Assembly (NCBI GenBank): GCA_016712505.1
Contig: JADJQY010000002.1
Location: 558,001-622,000, forward strand
DNA: 64,000 bases
Origin: Candidatus Eiseniibacteriota bacterium
Lineage (GTDB): Bacteria; Eisenbacteria; RBG-16-71-46; CAIMUX01
Reading direction: 5' to 3'
Below, one piece after another: positions 42,625-49,701 of this stretch (position 1 is its first letter; each line of letters starts with the position of its first letter). Position numbers and translations under genes: made by a program. The notes beneath the pieces were generated by a model. That model was not told the DNA's origin and did not search any database. It saw only the letters and a list, made by a program, of their open reading frames with translations.

Positions 42625-43842
42625 ATGCCGGTTTACCAGTGGAAAGGGAAGAGTGCCGCGGGATTGGCCGAGGCGGGCGAGCTGACCTTCGGCTCGCGCG
42701 AGGAAGCGATGGCCGCGTTGCGCAAGCGACGGGTGGTCGTCGGTCAGATCAAGGAGAAGCCGAAGGGGATCGGGTTCAAGCTTCCTTCCATGGGCAAGGG
42801 CGTCGCCATCCGCGACATGGTGATCTTCGCCCGCCAGTTCGCGACCATGGTGAACGCCGGGCTCCCCCTGGTGCAGTGCCTCGATATCCTCTCCAAGCAG
42901 TCGGAGTCCCAGCACTTTCGCCAGGTGATCACCGATGTGACTCGCGACGTCGAGGCGGGATCGACCCTGGCCGAGGCGCTGGGGAAGCGGCCCAAGGTGT
43001 TCGACTCGCTCTTCGTCAACATGGTCGACGCGGGCGAGGCGGGCGGTATTCTCGATGACATTCTGGCCCGATTGGCCGGTTACCTGGAAAAGGCCGAGGC
43101 GCTGCGCCGCAAGGTCGTGAGCGCGCTGACCTACCCGGCGGTCGTCCTCACCGTGGCCCTGGGCGCCACCACCTTCATGCTCCTCTTCATCATCCCGACC
43201 TTCGCCAAGATCTTCGCCGACTTCGGCGGGGAGCTACCGCTCCCCACCCGAGTGGTGCTGATGATGTCCAATCTGCTCAAGGGGTACTGGTGGGCGATGA
43301 TCGGTGCGGCGGTGGTGGCCGGGTTCCTCTTCAAGCAGTACTACCGGACGCCCCACGGCCGGTTGAAGGTCGACGGCATGGTGCTCAAGATCCCGGCCCT
43401 GGGCGAGATCCTGCGCCGGGCGGCGATCGCGCGCTTCACCCGCACGCTCGGCACCATGATCTCCTCCGGCGTGCCGATTCTGACCGCGCTCGACATCACC
43501 GCCCGCACCGCGGGAAACAAGGTGATCGAGAACGCGATTCTGGCCACCAAGGGATCGATCGGCGAGGGCGAGACGATCGCTGCGCCGCTCCGCGAGTCGA
43601 AGGTCTTCCCCCCGATGGTGGTGCAGATGATCTCCGTCGGGGAAGAGACCGGCGCCCTCGACAAGATGCTCGACAAGATCGCCTCGTTCTACGACGAGGA
43701 GGTCAATGTCGCGGTCGATACCCTGACCTCGATCATCGAGCCGGTCATGATCGTGGTCATGGGCGGCCTGGTCGGAGGGATGGTCGTGGCGATGTACATG
43801 CCGATGTTCAAGCTGATCAACGTGGTCGGCGGCAGTCACTAG
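42625..43842 (+). CDS. pilC: Type IV pilus inner-membrane platform protein PilC
   Basis: 405 aa GspF/PilC family. Two homologous cytoplasmic T2SSF domains (RDMVIFARQFATMVNAGLPL and RFTRTLGTMISSGVPILTAL) with the paired motifs VDAGEAGGILDDILARLA and SVGEETGALDKMLDKIA, and three transmembrane helices (about 175, 220 and 375-398). It converts motor ATPase rotation into pilin insertion or removal. Located directly after the two motor genes, as usual. Confidence 0.95.
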   Translation: MPVYQWKGKSAAGLAEAGELTFGSREEAMAALRKRRVVVGQIKEKPKGIGFKLPSMGKGVAIRDMVIFARQFATMVNAGLPLVQCLDILSKQSESQHFRQVITDVTRDVEAGSTLAEALGKRPKVFDSLFVNMVDAGEAGGILDDILARLAGYLEKAEALRRKVVSALTYPAVVLTVALGATTFMLLFIIPTFAKIFADFGGELPLPTRVVLMMSNLLKGYWWAMIGAAVVAGFLFKQYYRTPHGRLKVDGMVLKIPALGEILRRAAIARFTRTLGTMISSGVPILTALDITARTAGNKVIENAILATKGSIGEGETIAAPLRESKVFPPMVVQMISVGEETGALDKMLDKIASFYDEEVNVAVDTLTSIIEPVMIVVMGGLVGGMVVAMYMPMFKLINVVGGSH

Positions 43843-43879
43843 CGCGCCGGCCGCGCTGCTCACCCGGAACCGGGTCAAG

Positions 43880-45484
43880 ATGCACGCCCCGCGCACCGAA
43901 TCGAACGCGCACGACCTGTCGCGCGCGCGACTGGCGCGTCTCGCCCTGCTCCTGGCGGTGGCGGCGCTGGTCGCCGGGGTCCCGGCCTTACCGGGTCGGA
44001 CCCGCCTGCTCGTCGCCCTGGGCTTTGCCGGCCTCTCCGGCCTCGCCCTGGTGGCGGGAGAGGCCGAGGCCCGACTCCGTCGCCGGGGCCTCGGTTGGAT
44101 CGCGCTCCTCTGCGACCTCGCCGCCTACGCACATGTGGTGATCGCCATGTCGGCCGCGGGGCGTCCGTTCCTCCTCCTGCTCGCACTCCCGGTCCTGATC
44201 TGGGGCGTGCTTCGTGGCCTGAGCGGAGCGCTCGCCGCCGCCGCGGGCGCCATGATCGTCGCGCTCGGCCTGGGCGGGGACGCCGGCCTCACCGCTCCGC
44301 TGGCCCGCGAGACCGTGGCGGCGATCGTCGCGTTCCTCTTTCTCGGGCTCTGTTCCGGGGTGCTCGGTCAACGGATCCAGTCCGCCGAGCGCGCGCACCG
44401 CGACACCCGCCGGGCCCTGCTCGAAACCACGCTCGATGCCGAGTCGATCGTCTCTTGCCTTTCGACCGGCCTGCTCTGCCTCGACCCCAAGGGGCAGGTA
44501 CGCCGCCGGAATGACAACGCCGAGCGACTCCTCCTCGCGGCCGGGGAGATCGAGCTCGGGATCGATCTCGAGCAGTTGGCGGCTCGGCCCGGGTTGGAAG
44601 CGCTGGGGGCGCATCTGTCCGCCTGCCTCGGTTCCACCTTCGAGACGACCCGGGAGTTCGAAGCCGAGGAGTGGTGCGGCGGGTTCCCGCTCGAGGTCGC
44701 GACCGCCCCACTGCGCGGCCCCGGGGGCGAGACCCGGGGACTGATCGTGGTCCTGGCCGATCTCTCCGAGCGGCGGGCCCGGGAGACGGAGCGCAAGCGG
44801 AGCGAGAAACTGGCGCTGATTGGCCAGTTGTCGGCCGGACTGGCCCATGAGATGCGTAACTCCCTCAAGCCGATCACCGGCTCGTTGGAGCTGCTGCGTG
44901 ATGACTCCTGGAGCGGGTCCGGGGCGAGACCGCCCGATCCGCGCCTGATCGAGATCGTGCTGCGCGAGGCCGACCGACTGGAGGGATTCCTCTCCGAGTT
45001 CCTCTCCTTCGCCCGTGACAAATCGCTAACGGTCGAAGCGGTTTCTCTCGAAAGCGTACTCAGGGAAGAAGGCGCGACCCTGGAGTCGCTGCTCTCACTG
45101 CCGTTGACCCGAGGCCCCTGCCCCGACGGACAGCCGCTGATCCGGGCGGATCGCGCGGCGCTTGGTCAGGTGCTCAAGAACCTGGCCCTGAACGCGGAGC
45201 AGGCGGGAGAGGTGATGACGATCGAGCTGTCGGCCCACGTTGAGGGAGCGGAAGCGTGGATCGAGGTGCGTGACGACGGCGCCGGCATTCCCGAGGGTGT
45301 GATGGAACATGTCTTTGAACCCTTCTTCACGACGAAGCCGCGGGGCACCGGCCTCGGCCTGGCCATCGCGCGCGACCTGGTCGACCGTATGGGAGGGGAG
45401 CTCACCCTGGCTCCCGCGCCCGGGAACGGGACGGTGGCGATCATTCGCCTGCCGCTGCTCGCGCCAGCTGCCCAAGCGGCCTGA
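43880..45484 (+). CDS. pilS: PilS-like membrane sensor histidine kinase
   Basis: 534 aa. Six hydrophobic segments in residues 15-165 match the multi-helix input domain of PilS, followed by a PAS region (SIVSCLSTGLLCLDPKGQVRR), a HisKA domain with H-box GLAHEMRNSLKPI (more often HEIRNPL) and an HATPase_c domain with N box (LKNLALNAEQAG), G1 (DDGAGIPEG), F box (FEPFFTTKP) and G2 (GTGLGLAIARDLV). It should phosphorylate the regulator encoded 28 nt downstream and, as in other pili systems, sense pilin levels in the membrane. Confidence 0.92.
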   Translation: MHAPRTESNAHDLSRARLARLALLLAVAALVAGVPALPGRTRLLVALGFAGLSGLALVAGEAEARLRRRGLGWIALLCDLAAYAHVVIAMSAAGRPFLLLLALPVLIWGVLRGLSGALAAAAGAMIVALGLGGDAGLTAPLARETVAAIVAFLFLGLCSGVLGQRIQSAERAHRDTRRALLETTLDAESIVSCLSTGLLCLDPKGQVRRRNDNAERLLLAAGEIELGIDLEQLAARPGLEALGAHLSACLGSTFETTREFEAEEWCGGFPLEVATAPLRGPGGETRGLIVVLADLSERRARETERKRSEKLALIGQLSAGLAHEMRNSLKPITGSLELLRDDSWSGSGARPPDPRLIEIVLREADRLEGFLSEFLSFARDKSLTVEAVSLESVLREEGATLESLLSLPLTRGPCPDGQPLIRADRAALGQVLKNLALNAEQAGEVMTIELSAHVEGAEAWIEVRDDGAGIPEGVMEHVFEPFFTTKPRGTGLGLAIARDLVDRMGGELTLAPAPGNGTVAIIRLPLLAPAAQAA

Positions 45485-45512
45485 GGCACGCATCGACACT
45501 CGAGGTTGATTC

Positions 45513-46934
45513 ATGAGCGAAATCGACATTGCCCGCATCCTGGTGGTCGACGACGAAGAGAGCATGCGTCGCTTTCTCTCGATCCTGCTCGAGAAGGATG
45601 GCCACCAGGTTGCAGTCGCCTCCGGGGGCGAGGAGGCACTAGGCCGCATCCAGGCCGAGAGCTTCGACGTGCTGGTCACCGATCTCAAGATGCCGGGCAT
45701 GAGCGGTCTGGAACTGCTGGCCAAGGTGCGGGAAGCGGAGCCGGCACTGCCGGTGATCGTGCTCACCGCCTTTGCCTCCGATGCCTCGGCGATCGAGGCG
45801 ATGGACCGAGGGGCGTTCCAGTTCGTGGAGAAGAAGGCCAAGAACGACGAGATCTGCCTGGTGGTGAAGAACGCCCTCTCGATGCGGCGGCTTCAGTCCG
45901 AGAACCAGGTGCTCAAACGCCAGCTCAAGAGCCGGCACGAGGATCGGAAGATCATCGGCAACTCGGAGGAGATGCACAAGGTCTTCAAGATGGTCGACCG
46001 GGTGGCGGCTACCGATGCCACCATCCTGGTCTACGGCGAGAGCGGGACCGGCAAGGAACTGATCGCGCGCGAGATCCACTACCGCTCTCACCGGGCCGGC
46101 GGGCCGTTCGTCTCGATCAACTGCGGGGCGCTGCCCAAGGAACTCCTGGAGTCGAACCTCTTCGGGCACATGCGCGGCTCGTTCACCGGGGCGATCAAGG
46201 ATCAAGCCGGCCTCTTCACCGTGTCGGAGAACGGAACCTTCTTCCTCGACGAGGTGGGAGAGATGGCCCCGGCCACGCAGGTGAAGCTGCTCCGCGCGCT
46301 GCAGGAGCGGGAGATCATCCCGGTCGGTGGGACCAAGCCGATCAAGATCAACGTCCGTTTGATCGCGGCGACGAACGCCGACCTGGAGAAGGAGGTGTCG
46401 GAGGGGCGCTTCCGCACCGACCTCTTCTACCGCCTGAACGTCATTCCGATTTCCTTGCCCCCGCTCCGCGCCCGCCGCGACGACATCCCGTTGCTGGTCG
46501 ACCACTTCCTCTCCCGCTTTGCCCCGGGGGAGGGGAAGCGGATCACGCGTGAGGCGCTCGACGCCCTCTGCCGCTACGACTGGCCCGGGAACGTGCGCGA
46601 GCTGGAGAACGTGATCGAGCGCGCGGTGATCATGAACGAGGGGGGGCCGGTCCAGAACTCCGACCTGGGGGAGAAGGTGGTCCAGGGGCCAAATCGGAAG
46701 GGGCGCCTGGTCATCGACACTCCGTGTCTCACCCTGGAGGAGCTGGAGCGGGAGTACATCGTCAAGGTGCTCCAGTACACCGCGTGGCAGAAGAAGCGGG
46801 CGAGCGAGATCCTGGGGATCAATCCCTCGACCCTCTATCGCAAGCTGATCGCCTACGGCATGGCGGAGCGTGCGGCGGCGGAGGAAGGGTTCAACGGAGG
46901 CGAGGAGGAAGAGAGTGCCGAGCGCGCGGCCTGA
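45513..46934 (+). CDS. pilR: PilR-like sigma-54-dependent response regulator
   Basis: 473 aa NtrC-family activator. Receiver domain (ILVVDDEESMRRFL, phospho-Asp in VLVTDLKMPGMSG, Lys in FVEKKAKND), AAA+ domain with Walker A (YGESGTGKELIA), Walker B (GTFFLDEVGEM) and the sigma-54 contact loop as GSFTGA rather than the usual GAFTGA, R-fingers (RFRTDLFYRLNV), and a C-terminal Fis-type helix-turn-helix (QKKRASEILGINPSTLYRKL). Predicted to activate pilA, whose upstream region holds sigma-54-like elements and phased repeats. Confidence 0.93.
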   Translation: MSEIDIARILVVDDEESMRRFLSILLEKDGHQVAVASGGEEALGRIQAESFDVLVTDLKMPGMSGLELLAKVREAEPALPVIVLTAFASDASAIEAMDRGAFQFVEKKAKNDEICLVVKNALSMRRLQSENQVLKRQLKSRHEDRKIIGNSEEMHKVFKMVDRVAATDATILVYGESGTGKELIAREIHYRSHRAGGPFVSINCGALPKELLESNLFGHMRGSFTGAIKDQAGLFTVSENGTFFLDEVGEMAPATQVKLLRALQEREIIPVGGTKPIKINVRLIAATNADLEKEVSEGRFRTDLFYRLNVIPISLPPLRARRDDIPLLVDHFLSRFAPGEGKRITREALDALCRYDWPGNVRELENVIERAVIMNEGGPVQNSDLGEKVVQGPNRKGRLVIDTPCLTLEELEREYIVKVLQYTAWQKKRASEILGINPSTLYRKLIAYGMAERAAAEEGFNGGEEEESAERAA

Positions 46935-46990
46935 GCGTGCACTTCGCAGCCGACCGTGCAGCGGCGTGCAGCATTTCAGAGAGCGGTGCA
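46935..46990 (+). promoter_or_regulatory. Helically phased GTGCAGC repeats upstream of pilA (candidate PilR sites)
   Basis: GTGCAGC at 46954-46960, 46964-46970 and 46984-46990, plus GTGCAC at 46935-46940. Start-to-start distances of 19, 10 and 20 bp put all copies on nearly the same DNA face, 110-165 bp upstream of the sigma-54-like promoter, the usual enhancer distance. Confidence 0.55.
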
Positions 46991-47099
46991 GCACGCAATC
47001 TCCCCGGACGGTTCAGGTTCCTCGATTCGACCTCAGGCGATCTACGGAACGTATTCATAGGCAATGAGTTGCGATTCAGCTTCCCAGGGTCGCAGCGCA

Positions 47100-47116
47100 G
47101 GGCACGTCACTTGTGA
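47100..47116 (+). promoter_or_regulatory. Sigma-54-like promoter and overlapping palindrome before pilA
   Basis: GGGCAC at 47100-47105, 5-nt spacer and TTGTG from 47111, matching TGGCAC-N5-TTGCW except for T>G and C>T. Overlapping it is a perfect inverted repeat, CACGTCAC-TT-GTGACGTG (47103-47120). Transcription would start near 47126. Confidence 0.55.
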
Positions 47117-47127
47117 CGTGAAGATCG

Positions 47128-47193
47128 TGGGGGCCAGGTGGCTCCCAAACAGAGGTCAGGCCCGAAAGGCATCATCCGCGGGCCCTCTTGACC
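47128..47193 (+). promoter_or_regulatory. Structured 5' leader of pilA
   Basis: Two predicted hairpins: 47128-47135 with 47140-47147 (8 bp, AGGT loop), and GGTCAGGCCC (47154-47163) pairing with GGGCC and TGACC (47180-47193) around a 4-nt bulge. They may stabilise the abundant pilin mRNA. The conserved nucleotides of GEMM c-di-GMP riboswitches are not seen. Confidence 0.4.
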
Positions 47194-47228
47194 AAGTGGC
47201 TACAGAGACCATCCGAGGAGGTACGTTG

Positions 47229-47624
47229 ATGTTGCGCAACAAGCAGGGCTTCACCCTGATCGAGCTCATGATCGTGGTCGTGATCATCGGTATTCTCGCC
47301 GCGATCGCGATTCCGAACTACGTCAGCATGCAGGACCGCGCCCGCGAGTCGAGCGTGAAGGGCAATGCGCACGCCGGCCAGCTGTACAGCGAAGACGAGG
47401 CCGTGAAGAACAACGGCATCTATCCGGCGGAAATCGCGGATCACATGAACGGTCTGGGCAACATCGCGAACCCGTTCGGCGATGACGCCTTCGCGGACGG
47501 CGCGGCGGCCGACGGTGCCGGCATGTGCTACTACGAGGTCGGCGACCCGGCCACCAGCTACGTGATCACGGCCAACGGTAAGGAAGGCACGGCGATCCTC
47601 GAGCTGACGAACGACGCGCAGTAG
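47229..47624 (+). CDS. pilA: Major type IV pilin PilA
   Basis: 131 aa. Short leader MLRNKQG followed by the type III signal FTLIELMIVVVIIGILAAIA; PilD should cut after Gly7 and methylate Phe. Glu5 of the mature protein is present. The N-terminal alpha-helix leads into a small globular domain (EDEAVKNNGIYPAEI, MNGLGNIANPFGDDA) with a single Cys (MCYYEV), so no D-region disulfide is possible. Length resembles geopilin-like or intermediate pilins. The ATG at 47229 follows GAGGAGGT. Strong SD, structured leader and terminator suit a highly expressed gene. Confidence 0.95.
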   Translation: MLRNKQGFTLIELMIVVVIIGILAAIAIPNYVSMQDRARESSVKGNAHAGQLYSEDEAVKNNGIYPAEIADHMNGLGNIANPFGDDAFADGAAADGAGMCYYEVGDPATSYVITANGKEGTAILELTNDAQ

Positions 47625-47670
47625 TTCCGAGGCCGGCGCTTCGGGTCGCCGCGATGCGATGAAGTGACCC

Positions 47671-47709
47671 GGAGGCGGCTCGCCACGAGCCGCCTCCACT
47701 CCTTTTTTT
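47671..47709 (+). terminator. Intrinsic terminator of pilA
   Basis: Perfect 12-bp GC-rich stem (47671-47682 with 47686-47697), CCA loop, then a 7-T run at 47703-47709. Confidence 0.92.
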
Positions 47710-48026
47710 GCCGGGGGCTCCTCCGCTCGCCTTTCCCGGCGCAGAGCCCTCCCGCCGTTTCGGACCCGGCCTGGTCGGGGAGCCAGGTGCCCCAGCCACA
47801 ATCGGGTAGCTCCGGCGGTTTCACGTGAATCACGAACCGTCCCCGCGCGGGTCGGCCCGGGGGAACGCTGGTCGTCGCGGTGCGATGGCACGAGACTTCC
47901 AACGAGTGCCGACAGATTTTCCTCAACAGTCGAGGGAAGGCGCTCGAAGACGTAGAGGTACCAAAGGGAGTCTGGTCAGGAGGAACGTTCGACGGGAAGT
48001 CGAGCCTACCGAAAGGAGACCGGAAG
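47710..48026 (+). promoter_or_regulatory. Upstream region of the chaperone/usher-like cassette with a sigma-54-like site
   Basis: No gene is evident in this 317 bp. TGGCACGAGACTTCCA (47886-47901) keeps the -24 element exactly and the 5-nt spacing, with a weaker -12 (TTCC for TTGC). TTCACGTGAA (47820-47829) is a perfect palindrome. The leader would be about 115 nt. If real, PilR or another sigma-54 activator could drive the cassette together with pilA. Confidence 0.4.
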
Positions 48027-48578
48027 ATGAAGAACTCAGGGACGGCGCCGCGCCACGTCGCGGCCGTCGTGCTCACGTCAGCGGCGCTCAGCCTGGTTGT
48101 GGTTCGAGAAGCATTGCCCGCCACCAGCGGCACCTCGGACGTGATCCTGGCAGCCACGGCGACCACCGAGATCCAGATCACCGACGCGAGCGTGACCCTG
48201 ACCCCGAACCAGGCCAACTACGAGGCCGGGTTCGTCGTGGCGGAAGGAGCGAGCGGGATCGCAGTCCAGGTCCGCTCCAACAGCAGCACCGGGATGATCC
48301 TCTCGATCAAATCGGTGGACGGGACCCCCGGGATTGCGCTCGCGGACCTGGCGTTCAAGACCCAGACCGCCGCCGGAACCGGAGGCGCGACCATCTCGAG
48401 CTACACCACGATCACCGGAAGCGATCAGAGCCTCTGGACGACGACCGATACGCAGCCCGATTGGCAGGTGGTCGACACCGACATCCGGGTCAGCAACCTG
48501 TGGGAGTACCCGGACGATGCCGGCGGCGGCACGACCGACTACACCACGACCCTCACCTACACGGTGACGGTTCAGTAG
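48027..48578 (+). CDS. Small secreted beta-rich protein, candidate fibre subunit
   Basis: 183 aa from the ATG at 48027 (AAAGGAG 8 nt upstream). Signal peptide (VAAVVLTSAALSLVV, cleavage after LPA). The mature part has no Cys or Met-rich stretch and reads as alternating beta strands: ASVTLTPNQANY, GIAVQVRSNSSTGMILSI, then IRVSNLW and a last strand TTDYTTTLTYTVTVQ. The size, all-beta pattern and amphipathic terminal strand recall chaperone-usher pilins or spore-coat-U proteins, but I cannot assign a family. Immediately upstream of a PapD-like chaperone and a large barrel gene. Confidence 0.75.
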   Translation: MKNSGTAPRHVAAVVLTSAALSLVVVREALPATSGTSDVILAATATTEIQITDASVTLTPNQANYEAGFVVAEGASGIAVQVRSNSSTGMILSIKSVDGTPGIALADLAFKTQTAAGTGGATISSYTTITGSDQSLWTTTDTQPDWQVVDTDIRVSNLWEYPDDAGGGTTDYTTTLTYTVTVQ

Positions 48579-48675
48579 ACATCTCGTGATTCAGCCCCAG
48601 AACGTGTTCTAGCCAGCGCTTCCGATCGAACCCGTAGCCGCAGGATGCGGCTGCCGGTCGGGACGTATCGTCAGG

Positions 48676-49701
48676 ATGATGATGGCGCTCACGCGGCAAA
48701 GGCTCTTCAGTCGATGTTGCCTCGCCCGCCCGGGAGACCGGGGCGGCGCGCTTTCGCGTGTCCGCCGCTTTGCCCTGCCGCCGACCGCGCGGATCGCCTG
48801 CCTCGCCGCCGCGCTCGCCCTGCCCACCGTGGTTTCGCCGGCCGCCGCCGGACTCCGCATGAGTCTCTCGCCCATGAAGGTGCATCTCTCCGCACCCGCG
48901 GGCGGCTCGACGGCCTGTGCGGTCAACGTCTTCAACAACGGGGACGCGCCGGTCCGGGTGGTGACGCAGGTGCACAGCTGGATCGCGACCCGGACCGGGG
49001 GGATGGACCTCGATCCCAGAGATCCGATCGCCCGCTCCGCCTCCACGTTCGTCCGGCCCGAGTTGAGCGAGTTCACGGTGGCGGCCCACTCTTCCCGCAC
49101 CGTACGCATCCAGGCGACGCTACCCGATTCCGCCGACGGCTCCTACTGGACGATGGTCTACTTCGAGTGCGAAGGGGCGGATCGCTCCCGTGGGATCGGG
49201 GTAGCGACCAAGCTCAGTCTTGGGACCAACGTCTACCTGACCGCCCGGGGGAGTGAGCGACGCGACGACGCCATCGCCGCCATGGACGCGGTTCCGGCCG
49301 ATTCCGCCGGCGCCCTGGCCCTCTCCTTCGCCCTCGAGAATCGCGGGAACGTCTACCACTATCCCACGGGATGGCTGCAAGTTCGGCCAGCCGGCCAGGC
49401 GGGAGGATTCGAGGAGAAGCTCCCCTTGCGGGTGCTCCTGCCCGGGACCGAGACGGTCTACCAGACGCTCTGGAATCCGCCGGCGAGTGGCACCTACCAG
49501 TTCGTGGTCACCCTCGATCTGGGACTCGACTCGCTGGTCCAGGGGGTCAAGGAGTTCACCGTGGGGCCGGAGGCGCTCGAAATCGTCCCCCTCCGATCGA
49601 TGCGTCCCCCGCGCTGCCTGGTGGAGTCGATCCGAGGCGGCCATGAGCCGACACGCCTTCGCCTGCGCGTTTCTCCTTCTCGGCGCCCAATGCGGCGGTG
49701 A
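48676..49701 (+). CDS. PapD-like periplasmic pilus chaperone
   Basis: 341 aa; three ATGs in a row (48676, 48679, 48682) after CAGG leave the exact start open. Signal peptide around residues 38-58 (ARIACLAAALALPTVVSPAAA). The mature N-terminus (RMSLSPMKVHLSAPAGGST, VNVFNNGDAPVRVVTQVHSW, EFTVAAHSSRTVRIQATLP, GSYWTMVYFE) matches the Ig-like chaperone domain of PapD/DUF916-type proteins found next to ushers and surface beta proteins. A second Ig-like domain follows (ALSFALENRGNVYHYPTGWL, PGTETVYQTLWNPPASGTY). The last 59 nt overlap the next gene. It should hold subunits such as the preceding protein in the periplasm (inference). Confidence 0.8.
   Translation: MMMALTRQRLFSRCCLARPGDRGGALSRVRRFALPPTARIACLAAALALPTVVSPAAAGLRMSLSPMKVHLSAPAGGSTACAVNVFNNGDAPVRVVTQVHSWIATRTGGMDLDPRDPIARSASTFVRPELSEFTVAAHSSRTVRIQATLPDSADGSYWTMVYFECEGADRSRGIGVATKLSLGTNVYLTARGSERRDDAIAAMDAVPADSAGALALSFALENRGNVYHYPTGWLQVRPAGQAGGFEEKLPLRVLLPGTETVYQTLWNPPASGTYQFVVTLDLGLDSLVQGVKEFTVGPEALEIVPLRSMRPPRCLVESIRGGHEPTRLRLRVSPSRRPMRR

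Noticed and set aside
47126..47228. c-di-GMP (GEMM) riboswitch in the pilA leader
   Set aside because: The leader is structured but lacks the conserved GEMM nucleotides; I also checked the pilB-pilT gap with the same result.
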